Of a stretch of 64,000 bases of DNA, positions 1 through 7,234 are shown piece after piece. A program made the position numbers and the translations under genes. The DNA is taken from NCBI GenBank assembly GCA_964582225.1, contig CAZORA010000011.1, positions 14,037-78,036 of the forward strand. Direction: 5' to 3'. The stretch is from Dokdonella_A sp964582225. Its GTDB lineage: Bacteria > Pseudomonadota > Gammaproteobacteria > Xanthomonadales > Rhodanobacteraceae. Below the pieces are notes generated by a model. That model was not told the origin of the DNA. It ran no database searches and worked only from the letters and a program-made list of their open reading frames with translations. Positions within the stretch are counted from its first letter, which is position 1. Each line of letters opens with the position of its first letter.

Positions 1-70
1 CCGAGGCCCCGGCACCAATGGCGGTCTTGACCGGATTCGGCCGCACCGCGTGTTCAAGCTGTGCGCTCAT
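1..70 (-). CDS. sdhD: Succinate dehydrogenase membrane anchor subunit SdhD (N-terminal fragment)
   Basis: Only the first 23 codons lie in the window; the gene runs off the left edge. The start ATG (70-68) overlaps the TGA of the upstream sdhC in an ATGA arrangement, so translation is probably coupled. The visible peptide begins MSAQLEHAVRPNPVKTAIG, a hydrophilic N-terminus as expected before the first membrane helix of SdhD. The identification rests mainly on its position directly after sdhC, since sdhCDAB order is usual. SdhD would share heme b and the quinone site with SdhC in complex II. Confidence 0.7.
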   Translation of the reverse strand, partial: MSAQLEHAVRPNPVKTAIGAGAS

Positions 71-489
71 GCCGAAGCTCCTCCCATGCGCGCGATCAGA
101 AATCCCCAGATCACCACGGTCAACGCCACGCTGACGCCGATCACCATCCAGCCGGTGCTCCAGTAGACCGGATTGAAGCGCCGGTCGCGGGTCGGTGGGC
201 CGAAGTTGCGGGCGCTGTCATGCACCAGGTGCTGAATGCCATTGCAGAGGTGGAAGATCAGCGCGAGGGTCCAGATGAACAGCAGGGCGAGGCCGAACCA
301 GCTGCCCCAGAAGCCGGCAAAGATCGCCCAGGCCGAGGGCCCGCTGGCGGCGGCGATCAGCGCCCAGGCAACCAGCAGCGCGCCGACACAGAGCAGCAGT
401 CCGCTCAGGCGATGCAGCGTCGACTGCAGCATGTTCACGCGCCAACGGTAGATGCTGAGGTGTGGCGACAGGGGTCTGGGGTGTGCCAT
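67..489 (-). CDS. sdhC: Succinate dehydrogenase cytochrome b556 subunit SdhC
   Basis: This 140-residue membrane anchor of complex II passes electrons from succinate oxidation to ubiquinone. The N-terminus MAHPRPLSPHLSIYRW is the family signature. The segment STLHRLSG (about residues 23-30) carries the Ser and Arg positions that line the quinone site. The signature HLCNGIQHLVHD (80-91) supplies the axial heme ligand His. Three hydrophobic segments are visible, at about 29-48, 54-78 and 108-133. A longer open frame reaches 612, but the ATG at 489 fits the family N-terminus. It lies 61 bases downstream of a small SDHAF4-type gene and overlaps sdhD. Confidence 0.95.
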   Translation of the reverse strand: MAHPRPLSPHLSIYRWRVNMLQSTLHRLSGLLLCVGALLVAWALIAAASGPSAWAIFAGFWGSWFGLALLFIWTLALIFHLCNGIQHLVHDSARNFGPPTRDRRFNPVYWSTGWMVIGVSVALTVVIWGFLIARMGGASA

Positions 490-550
490 CGCGGTGGTCC
501 TCAAGAATGCGACACCGACGCCGGCGACCGACACGGATCGCGCAGCGAGT

Positions 551-736
551 TCAAAAGTCGATGCAACGGCCGTTCTTTTCCCAGTCTCCGTAGCGCGTCG
601 GATCGAGGCCATCGCCTTCGGGGGTCGGGCGTTCGCGCACCCCGGACTGCGGCGTCACTGGCGTGGGCGATGTCGCCGGGGTCCGGGTCGGGCTGCTTTC
701 CTGCAGCGGAGATACTGGCTTGCTGAACGAACTCAT
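551..736 (-). CDS. SDHAF4-type (DUF1674) succinate dehydrogenase assembly factor
   Basis: This 61-residue protein ends in DPTRYGDWEKNGRCIDF, which I recognise as the conserved C-terminal block of the DUF1674/SDHAF4 family (consensus roughly EPTRYGDWERKGRxxDF). The first 35 residues are rich in Pro, Ser and Thr and look disordered. SDHAF4 binds flavinylated SdhA and protects it before assembly with SdhB. The gene sits just upstream of sdhC on the same strand, so it is probably the first gene of the sdh operon. The ATG at 736 gives MSSFSKPVSP. Genes this short are easily missed, and an overlapping minus-strand frame (501-773) has no family features. Confidence 0.85.
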   Translation of the reverse strand: MSSFSKPVSPLQESSPTRTPATSPTPVTPQSGVRERPTPEGDGLDPTRYGDWEKNGRCIDF

Positions 737-874
737 GCATTCCTATTGTGGCGCGTTTGCCGCGCGACCGCACCCCTCGGCGCCGATCGCGGTGCGAATC
801 GCGCTCCTGCTATGGTGGCGCGAGCCACCAGCAAGCTCGACGCCGCCGCGCGCGATCCCCTATCCGCAATCCTC

Positions 875-1669
875 ATGAGCACCGCAAACTCCCTGATCCG
901 CACCGCACGCAAGCTCGCGCGCAGCGCTTCCGCGCTCGACTGGCGCACACCGAGCCACGTCTACAACCCGCTGCAGTACGCCTGGAGCGGTCAGCACGAA
1001 TACCTCGCTCGCTACGGCGATCGGACCGGCCGGGTGCTGCTGCTGGGAATGAATCCGGGCCCCTGGGGCATGGCGCAGACCGGAGTTCCCTTCGGCACGG
1101 TGTCGGCGGTGCGCGACTGGTTCCACATCGAGACCCGACTGGCGCGCGTGCTGCCCGAGCAGCACCCGAAGTATCCAATCCTGGGCATGAGTTGCCACCG
1201 CCACGAAGGCAGCGGCGGTCGCGTCTGGGGCTGGGCTGCCGAACGCCTCGGCGCGCCGGAAGATTTCTTCGCGCGCTTCTTCGTCTGGAACTACTGCCCG
1301 CTGCTGTTTCTCGGCAACAACCACAACTTGATTCCGTCCGCGCTGCGTGCGGACGAGCGCCAGGCGCTCGGCGAGATTTGCGATCGCGCCTTCGGCGGCG
1401 TGCTGCGCGCGCTGCAGCCGGTCGCGGTGGTCGGCATCGGCCGCTACGCCGAGGAGCAGGCGCGGCGCCTGGTCGGCGAGCGCGTGCCGGTCGCCTATCT
1501 GGCGCACCCAAGCCCGGCGAGCCCGGCGGCCAACCGCGACTGGCCGGGCATGGCCGAGCGTGCGCTCGGGCGCTGGCTGCCGCCGCGCCGCCGCCGCGAA
1601 CCATCGCCTGCCGCGGAGGTCCAAACGGACGAGGCGCCGCATCGGCGCGTCGGGAAGAAGCAGGCATGA
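875..1669 (+). CDS. SMUG1-type single-strand-selective uracil-DNA glycosylase
   Basis: A 264-residue base-excision repair enzyme that would remove uracil, and probably hydroxymethyluracil, from DNA. Motif 1, GMNPGPWGMAQTGVPFG (residues 58-74), matches the SMUG family water-activating loop with its Asn (N60). Motif 2, HPSPASPAANRDW (211-223), matches the SMUG His loop. The ATG at 875 is chosen over the far upstream starts because family similarity begins near residue 20. The last 30 residues are Arg-rich and charged. The stop overlaps the start of the next small gene (ATGA), which suggests coupling. Confidence 0.9.
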   Translation: MSTANSLIRTARKLARSASALDWRTPSHVYNPLQYAWSGQHEYLARYGDRTGRVLLLGMNPGPWGMAQTGVPFGTVSAVRDWFHIETRLARVLPEQHPKYPILGMSCHRHEGSGGRVWGWAAERLGAPEDFFARFFVWNYCPLLFLGNNHNLIPSALRADERQALGEICDRAFGGVLRALQPVAVVGIGRYAEEQARRLVGERVPVAYLAHPSPASPAANRDWPGMAERALGRWLPPRRRREPSPAAEVQTDEAPHRRVGKKQA

Positions 1670-1833
1670 CGGAAGGAATCGACGTGCTGCGCGGCGAAGT
1701 CGACGCGCTGCGCGAGGAGGTGGCGAAGCTGCGCGCCGAACTGGTCGAGTTGCGCGACTACATCGGCGAGGTGCCGATGCTGGAGTGCGGCATCACCAGC
1801 TTCGAGGAGTGGCAGCAAAGTCGTCGCGGCTGA
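1666..1833 (+). CDS. Small coiled-coil protein of unknown function (55 aa)
   Basis: This 55-residue protein starts at an ATG overlapping the TGA of the uracil-DNA glycosylase gene (ATGA). Residues 5-38 show a heptad pattern with Leu and Val at a/d positions and alternating Glu, Lys and Arg, so it should form a coiled coil. A short non-helical tail follows (MLECGITSFEEW). I do not recognise a family. The overlap with the glycosylase suggests co-translation. It could be a small partner of the enzyme or simply share its transcript. Confidence 0.6.
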   Translation: MTEGIDVLRGEVDALREEVAKLRAELVELRDYIGEVPMLECGITSFEEWQQSRRG

Positions 1834-1920
1834 GCGCTTTCGATCCGTCCGAGCGGGGCGTTTTCTGCTCGCCCCGCGCTGGCCGGAGCCAGCATTCCTG
1901 ATTTCCCTGGATCAAAGTCC

Positions 1921-2048
1921 CTGGATGCCCGCCTTCGCGGGCATGACGAGCTGGTGGATGCCTGCCGCCGCAGGCGCGACGAATCGGTGGATATCCGCCT
2001 TCGCGGGCATGACGAGCTGACGGATGCCCGCCGCCGCGGGCGCGACGA
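1921..2048 (+). repeat. Array of four REP-like hairpins with a 33-bp period
   Basis: Four palindromes start at 1925, 1958, 1991 and 2024, exactly 33 bases apart. Units 1 and 3 have a CTTC tetraloop (atgcccgc-cttc-gcgggcat in unit 1; unit 3 is degenerate). Units 2 and 4 have a CGCC loop (gcctgc-cgcc-gcaggc and gcccgc-cgcc-gcgggc). Each hairpin is followed by a (t/c)gacga segment. Because the period is a multiple of three the array stays open in several frames and yields spurious proteins of the MPAKAGI type. Related single hairpins occur at 45104 and 63881. The stretch from 1834 to 2160 holds this array and the hairpin at 2119, and no gene. Confidence 0.9.
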
Positions 2049-2118
2049 CTGGCTCGGACTTTCGCTCGCCAGGCAGCCGCTGGGTCGAGGAGCGCCGGCG
2101 CATAGCCGCCGCAAACGA

Positions 2119-2151
2119 CGACGCCGGCGCTCTGCAGAGCCGCCGGCGTCG
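2119..2151 (-). terminator. Probable terminator hairpin downstream of tRNA-Arg
   Basis: The arms gacgccggcg (2120-2129) and cgccggcgtc (2141-2150) pair perfectly, extended by a C-G pair at 2119/2151. The inner segment can also fold on itself (ctctgcagag). It lies 10 bases past the 3' end of the minus-strand tRNA. Only a short T-run (cgtttg on the minus strand) follows, so it is a weak intrinsic terminator or a processing structure. Confidence 0.55.
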
Positions 2152-2160
2152 CGTGACAAA

Positions 2161-2237
2161 TGGCGCGCCCGGAGAGATTCGAACTCCCGACCACCAAGTT
2201 CGTAGCCTGGTACTCTATCCAGCTGAGCTACGGGCGC
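2161..2237 (-). tRNA. tRNA-Arg, anticodon ACG
   Basis: A complete 77-base cloverleaf with encoded CCA. The acceptor stem gcgcccg/cgggcgc is perfect. The D arm is gctc...gagt, the anticodon stem is ccagg/cttgg with loop CTACGAA, and the T arm is gggag-TTCGAAT-ctctc. The anticodon ACG (A34 normally edited to inosine) reads CGU, CGC and CGA arginine codons. It is transcribed on the minus strand, away from the aldehyde dehydrogenase gene. Confidence 0.97.
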
Positions 2238-2428
2238 ATTGGGTACCGCGGTTCGGGCGAGGCCGACGCGGTCGCGCAGTCTAGCATGCGTCGACCTCGC
2301 TTTACTGCGCGAAGGCCGCGGATTATTCGGATCGACACGCCGCGAGTCAAGCCTTCGTTTGCGCGATCGCGCCGCGCCTGCGGCCGCAGCCCGGCACATA
2401 CGCGTTCATCGGGCAGCACGTGGCGCGC

Positions 2429-2437
2429 TGATACAAT
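2429..2437 (+). promoter_or_regulatory. Extended -10 promoter for the aldehyde dehydrogenase gene
   Basis: The sequence TG-a-TACAAT (2429-2437) is a good extended -10 element, 50 bases before the ATG at 2488. No clear -35 box stands 17 bases upstream, which extended -10 promoters tolerate. It would give a leader of about 45 bases. The rest of 2238-2428 shows no gene. Confidence 0.45.
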
Positions 2438-2487
2438 CGCAGGGTTCGCGCCGCAAGGCGCCTTTCCCGCTTTCATCTGGAGCCAGC

Positions 2488-4026
2488 ATGTCCACGCAGA
2501 TCCTCGAGGCCCTCGGCCTTTCCGGGGCCAATTCCGGCACCTATCTCGGCAACGGCGAATGGGCCAGCAAGGCCGATGCCGGCAGCATCCAGTCGATCAA
2601 CCCCGCCAGCAACGAGGTGATCGCGAGCGTCACCGCTTCCAGCCGCGCCGACTACGAAGCCATCATCACGCGCGCGCAGGCCGCCTTCGAAACCTGGCGC
2701 ACGACCCCGGCGCCGCAGCGCGGACAGGCGATTCGCCTTTGCGCCGAGGCGTTGCGCAAGCACAAGGGCGTGCTCGGCTCGCTGGTCGCGCTGGAGATGG
2801 GCAAGATCAAGCCCGAGGGCGACGGCGAAGTGCAGGAAATGATCGACATCGCCGACTTCGCGGTCGGCCAGTCGCGCATGCTCTACGGCTACAGCATGCA
2901 CTCCGAGCGCCCCGGTCACCGCATGTACGAGCAGTGGCATCCGCTTGGCCTGGTCGGCGTCATCTCGGCCTTCAACTTCCCGGTCGCAGTGTGGTCGTGG
3001 AACGCCTTCATCGCCGCGATTTGCGGCAATATCACCATCTGGAAGCCGTCCTCGCGGGTTCCGCTGTCGGCCGTGGCGGCCATCCGCATCTGCAACGAGG
3101 CGCTGCGTGAAGGCGGCTTCCAGGACCTCTTCTTCCTGTTCAACGACGGCGGTGGCGAACACCTCGCCAACACCTTCGTCGACGACCACCGCGTCGCCCT
3201 GATCAGCTTCACCGGCTCGACCCGCATCGGCCGTCAGGTCGGCGAGCGGGTCGCCAAGCGCATGGGCCGTTCGCTGCTCGAGCTCGGCGGCAACAACGCG
3301 ATCATCGTCGACCGCAGCGCCGACCTGAAGCTCGCCGTGCCGGCCATCGTGTTCGGCGCGGTCGGCACCGCCGGGCAGCGCTGCACCACCACCCGCCGCC
3401 TGATCGTGCACGAATCGATTCACGACGACGTGGTCGCCGCGCTGGTCAAGGCCTATCACCAGGTCGAGCAGCGCATCGGCGATCCGACCCTGCCGACGAC
3501 CCTCATGGGTCCGCTCAACAACCCGGAAGCCGTCACCCAGTTCAACGCCGCGATCGAACACGCCAGGGCGGCCGGCGGCAAGCTGGCCACGGGCGGGCAT
3601 GCGCTGGTCGACCGACCCGGCAACTTCGTGCAGCCGACCATCATCACCGGGCTCAAGAACTCCGATCCGATCGTGCAGGCCGAAACCTTCGCGCCGATCC
3701 TCTACGTGATGCCGTTCAAGACCCTCGACGAGGCGATCGCGATGCAGAACGGCGTGCCGCAGGGCCTGTCGGCGGCGATTTTCACCCAGGACCTCAAGGC
3801 GGCCGAGAAGTATCTTTCCGCCGGCGGCGCCGACTGCGGCATCGCCAACGTCAACATCGGCACCTCCGGCGCCGAGATCGGCGGCGCCTTCGGCGGCGAG
3901 AAAGAAACCGGCGGCGGTCGCGAGTCAGGCTCGACCGCCTGGCAGACCTACATGCGCCGGCAGACCAACACCATCAACTGGTCGGACGCACTGCCGCTCG
4001 CGCAAGGCATCCAGTTCGACTTCTGA
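2488..4026 (+). CDS. ALDH7-family aldehyde dehydrogenase (aminoadipate-semialdehyde dehydrogenase type)
   Basis: A 512-residue NAD-dependent aldehyde dehydrogenase of the antiquitin (ALDH7A1) type, which oxidises 2-aminoadipate-6-semialdehyde in lysine breakdown. The general-base Glu lies in LELGGNNA and the nucleophilic Cys in GTAGQRCTTTRR, both typical of ALDH7. NAD-binding FNFPVAVWSWN and the FTGST turn are also present. The ATG at 2488 gives MSTQILEALGL and matches the family length. A glutaryl-CoA dehydrogenase is encoded nearby (10943-12115), also on a lysine or glutarate route, but the two are not in one operon. The substrate is inferred from family, not shown. Confidence 0.9.
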   Translation: MSTQILEALGLSGANSGTYLGNGEWASKADAGSIQSINPASNEVIASVTASSRADYEAIITRAQAAFETWRTTPAPQRGQAIRLCAEALRKHKGVLGSLVALEMGKIKPEGDGEVQEMIDIADFAVGQSRMLYGYSMHSERPGHRMYEQWHPLGLVGVISAFNFPVAVWSWNAFIAAICGNITIWKPSSRVPLSAVAAIRICNEALREGGFQDLFFLFNDGGGEHLANTFVDDHRVALISFTGSTRIGRQVGERVAKRMGRSLLELGGNNAIIVDRSADLKLAVPAIVFGAVGTAGQRCTTTRRLIVHESIHDDVVAALVKAYHQVEQRIGDPTLPTTLMGPLNNPEAVTQFNAAIEHARAAGGKLATGGHALVDRPGNFVQPTIITGLKNSDPIVQAETFAPILYVMPFKTLDEAIAMQNGVPQGLSAAIFTQDLKAAEKYLSAGGADCGIANVNIGTSGAEIGGAFGGEKETGGGRESGSTAWQTYMRRQTNTINWSDALPLAQGIQFDF

Positions 4027-4134
4027 GTCGCGGCCAACGGCGCGTGCCGCGCTGCGCTCCGGGCGGCGCGCGGCGACCTCTGGCACACTGCGCCGACGCC
4101 GACAGGCTCAAGACAGCGCGCCGCGATCGTCCCG

Positions 4135-5154
4135 ATGTACGCCCTCGCCCGACCGCTGCTGTTTCGTCTCGACCCCGAGCGCGCGCACGCGCTCGGCCTC
4201 GGCGCGCTCGAGCTGGCCGTGCGTCTTGGCGTGAGCCGGCTGCTCGCGCGCCGACCCGCACCGCTGCCGGTCGAAGCATTCGGGCTGCGCTTCGCGAACC
4301 CGGTCGGTCTGGCGGCCGGGTTGGACAAGGACGCAGCGCACGTCGATGCGCTGGCTGCGCTTGGCTTCGGCTTCATCGAGGTTGGCACGGTCACGCCGCG
4401 CGCGCAGCCTGGCAACCCGAGGCCGCGCATGTTCCGCCTGCCCGAGCACGCGGCGATCATCAACCGCTTCGGCTTCAACAACCAGGGCGTCGACGTCCTG
4501 CTCGGCAATCTGGAGCAGGTTCGCTTCGGCGGTCCGCTCGGCATCAACATTGGCCGCAACAAGGACACGCCGAACGAGCGCGCGCTGGATGATTATCGGA
4601 CCTGCCTGGAGCGAGTCTACGCGCGCGCCGATTACGTGACCGTCAACATTTCCTCGCCCAACACGCCCGGCCTGCGCGAGCTGCAGCAGGCGGACGAACT
4701 GGCGCGATTGATCGGCGGCCTGCGCGAAGCACAGGAGCGCCTCGCCACCCGGCACGGCAAGCGCAAGCCGTTGCTGCTAAAGATCGCGCCCGATCTCGAT
4801 CCGGCGGGCCTCGACGCGGCGGCGCGGGTGCTGCTCGCAGCCGGCGTCGACGGCCTGATCTGCACCAACACCACGATCGAACGGGCCGGCGTGGCCGGCC
4901 ATCCATTGGCGCACGAGACGGGCGGCCTCTCGGGGCGGCCACTGCTCGAGCGCTCGACCGCGGTGCTGCAGGCGATGGCTGCGCGCCTCGGCGGGCGGAT
5001 TCCGCTGATCGGCGTGGGCGGCATCACCGAAGGCGCGGACGCGGCGACCAAGATCCTCGCCGGCGCCAGCCTGGTGCAACTCTACAGTGGCCTGGTCTAT
5101 CGTGGACCTCGGCTCATCACCGATTGCGTCGAGGCGATCCGTGAGCGAAATTGA
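4135..5154 (+). CDS. pyrD: Dihydroorotate dehydrogenase, quinone-linked class 2
   Basis: A 339-residue flavoprotein that oxidises dihydroorotate to orotate in pyrimidine synthesis and passes electrons to quinone at the inner membrane. The class 2 N-terminal amphipathic helix (MYALARPLLFRLDPERAHAL) is present. The FMN-site motif GLAAGLDKDAAHVDAL and the NISSPNTPGLR loop with the catalytic Ser are intact, and IGVGGI near the C-terminus binds the FMN phosphate. The end overlaps the GTG start of murB by 14 bases. Confidence 0.95.
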   Translation: MYALARPLLFRLDPERAHALGLGALELAVRLGVSRLLARRPAPLPVEAFGLRFANPVGLAAGLDKDAAHVDALAALGFGFIEVGTVTPRAQPGNPRPRMFRLPEHAAIINRFGFNNQGVDVLLGNLEQVRFGGPLGINIGRNKDTPNERALDDYRTCLERVYARADYVTVNISSPNTPGLRELQQADELARLIGGLREAQERLATRHGKRKPLLLKIAPDLDPAGLDAAARVLLAAGVDGLICTNTTIERAGVAGHPLAHETGGLSGRPLLERSTAVLQAMAARLGGRIPLIGVGGITEGADAATKILAGASLVQLYSGLVYRGPRLITDCVEAIRERN

Positions 5155-6232
5155 AGGGATCCGTCTGCTTGCCGACGCTCCGCTCCAAGCGCGCAACAGC
5201 TTCGGCGTCGCCGCCAGCGCAAACCTGCTGGCCGACGTGCGCGACCCAGCCGCGCTGCCCGAACTGTTTGCGATTCCCGCACTCGCGCGGCTACCGCTGC
5301 TGGTCCTCGGCGCCGGCAGTAACGTGTTGTTCGCCGACGACTGGCCTGGCCTCGTGCTCACGATCGTCGCACTCGGCATCACGCCGCTTTCGGAAACCGA
5401 CGACAGCCTGCGCGTGCGCGTCGCAGCGGGCGAAAATTGGAACGATTTCGTGCGCTGGACGCTCGCCCGCGGCTTCGCCGGGCTCGAGAACCTGAGCGCC
5501 ATCCCCGGCACCGTCGGCGCCGCGCCGGTGCAGAACATCGGCGCCTACGGCGTCGAGGTGGAGGAATTCATTCAGGTCGTCGAGACCTGGGATCGTGCCA
5601 GCGGAAGCCCTGTGCGCTTCAGCCGCATGGACTGCGGCTTCGGCTATCGCGACTCTCGATTCAAGCGCGAGCCCGATCGGCACCTGATCACCGCGGTGGA
5701 ATTCGAGTTGCCGCGCCAACACGCACTCATGCTCGACTACGCCGGCATTGGCGCCGAGCTGGCCGCGCTGGGGCCGGGTGCGCCGACCCCGCTGCGGGTG
5801 GCGGAGGCGATCACCCGCCTACGCAGCCGCAAACTTCCCGACCCTGCCCTGATCGGCAACGCCGGGAGCTTCTTCAAAAATCCACTGGTGGACCGCGCGG
5901 TGGCCGACGGCCTGCTGCGCCAGCACCCGACGATGCCACATTGGCTCGCGGGCGAACAGGTGAAGCTTTCAGCCGCGTGGCTGATCGAACGGTGCGGCTT
6001 TCGGGGGCAGCGCGAAGGCGACGCTGGCGTCTCCGAGCGCCACGCCCTGGTGCTCGTCAACCACGGCAAGGCGAGCGGTGCTCAGCTCCTCTCCCTTGCC
6101 CGGCGGGTCGCCGAGTCCGTGCGCCAGCGCTTCGGAATCGCGCTGCAGGCCGAGCCGCGCATCATCGGCGAGCCCGGGCTGGTGCGCGCCCCGGCCGCTT
6201 CAGCGCAGATCGTGGCGAAAGAGGCGCGCTGA
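5141..6232 (+). CDS. murB: UDP-N-acetylenolpyruvoylglucosamine reductase
   Basis: A 363-residue FAD enzyme that reduces UDP-GlcNAc-enolpyruvate to UDP-MurNAc in peptidoglycan synthesis. The FAD-binding motif VLGAGSNVLFAD is present. The motif AIPGTVGAAPVQNIGAYGVE follows, and GNAGSFFKNP holds the Ser that protonates the product. The length and the insert after this motif fit type I (E. coli-like) MurB. The GTG at 5141 is chosen because it opens a typical N-terminus (about 25 residues before NSFGV) and overlaps pyrD by 14 bases. A longer frame from 5087 would lie deeper inside pyrD. Confidence 0.94.
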   Translation: MSEIEGIRLLADAPLQARNSFGVAASANLLADVRDPAALPELFAIPALARLPLLVLGAGSNVLFADDWPGLVLTIVALGITPLSETDDSLRVRVAAGENWNDFVRWTLARGFAGLENLSAIPGTVGAAPVQNIGAYGVEVEEFIQVVETWDRASGSPVRFSRMDCGFGYRDSRFKREPDRHLITAVEFELPRQHALMLDYAGIGAELAALGPGAPTPLRVAEAITRLRSRKLPDPALIGNAGSFFKNPLVDRAVADGLLRQHPTMPHWLAGEQVKLSAAWLIERCGFRGQREGDAGVSERHALVLVNHGKASGAQLLSLARRVAESVRQRFGIALQAEPRIIGEPGLVRAPAASAQIVAKEAR

Positions 6233-6240
6233 GCGCGGCT

Positions 6241-7143
6241 TCAAGGTTCGTCGCATTGGAACCAGACCAGGTCCGCGCTGCCCAGCGCATGCGGCTGGCC
6301 GAGGCTCAGGCTGCCGCAACGGCGGAGGTGGGTCTCGTCGCGGTGTACGAGAATCGGTTCGTCCTCGCTGATGCGCAGCCAGGTGCCGTTGGTAGAGCGG
6401 TCGGCCAGCATGAAATAGCCGCGCTTCCACTCGATCAGCGCATGATGGCGCGAGACCCATTCGGTCTCGACAACCAGACTGCTGGCCGGATCACGCCCGA
6501 TCGAAAACGACATCTCGTCGCTCACCTCGAAGACCTGACTGCGGTAGCGCAACACCAGCAGCCGCTGCGCCGAGGCGCCCGGCGGCTTCACCAGGCGCTG
6601 CACGGTGGTCACCAGCTCGAGATCTTCCTGCCAGAGGATGTCGACGATCTCCAGCGGCGCTTGCTTGCCCAGCACATGAACGCTACCGAGCGAGCGCAGG
6701 TTGACGCCGGTGGTGAAGGTAAGCCCGGTCACCGTGCTGCGGGTGCTGACGATCTGATCGCGGCGGGCCAGATCCTTGTCGGCCATGCGCGCCGCGGTAT
6801 TGACCGCATCACCGTAGACGTCGTCGTTTTCGACCAGCGCATCGCCGTGGTGCAGGCCGATCCGGATCGCCACGTTGTCGCGGGCGAAGTCGGGGTCGTT
6901 CCTGACTCGCCGCTGCATGTCGGTAGCGGCCAGAACCCCGTTCAGCGGACCGGGAAACGTGCACATGATCTCGTCGCCGATGGTCTTGACCACCCGACCA
7001 CCGTGACTTGCCACGACCTCGGTCAGCGCTTCCAACACCTGGCCGATCAGCCGCAGCGCCTCGACGTCGCCGCGGGTCTCGAACAGCCGCGTGCTGCCGG
7101 AGATATCGGCAAACAGGATCGTCAGTGCGCGGCGTTCAGTCAT
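6241..7143 (-). CDS. Class III adenylate cyclase with C-terminal FHA domain
   Basis: A 300-residue soluble protein. The cyclase domain (about 1-175) keeps every key position: metal-binding Asp13 (FADISGS) and Asp57 (KTIGDE), the adenine-specifying pair Lys53 and Asp108, and transition-state residues Asn115 and Arg119 (GDAVNTAAR). It should therefore be an active adenylate cyclase. The FHA domain (about 195-290) shows GRD, SRHHA and NGTW, the usual phosphothreonine-binding loops, so activity or location may respond to a Ser/Thr kinase. No transmembrane segment is seen. The gene converges on murB with an 8-base gap. Confidence 0.9.
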   Translation of the reverse strand: MTERRALTILFADISGSTRLFETRGDVEALRLIGQVLEALTEVVASHGGRVVKTIGDEIMCTFPGPLNGVLAATDMQRRVRNDPDFARDNVAIRIGLHHGDALVENDDVYGDAVNTAARMADKDLARRDQIVSTRSTVTGLTFTTGVNLRSLGSVHVLGKQAPLEIVDILWQEDLELVTTVQRLVKPPGASAQRLLVLRYRSQVFEVSDEMSFSIGRDPASSLVVETEWVSRHHALIEWKRGYFMLADRSTNGTWLRISEDEPILVHRDETHLRRCGSLSLGQPHALGSADLVWFQCDEP

Positions 7144-7234
7144 GGCCGTCGATCATAGCGAATCCACACCGCCACCGGCGCCCGGGAGCCCGGCCAACCG
7201 GCGCGAACGCACGCTCCACATGCGCCAAGCTGCT

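Noticed and set aside
501..773. Minus-strand frame overlapping the SDHAF4 gene
   Set aside because: It is a shifted frame of the same DNA with no family motif; the 551-736 frame carries the conserved block.
1912..2103. Short minus-strand open frame giving an MPAKAGI-type peptide
   Set aside because: It is a translation of the 33-bp hairpin repeats, not a gene; the period of three keeps it open.
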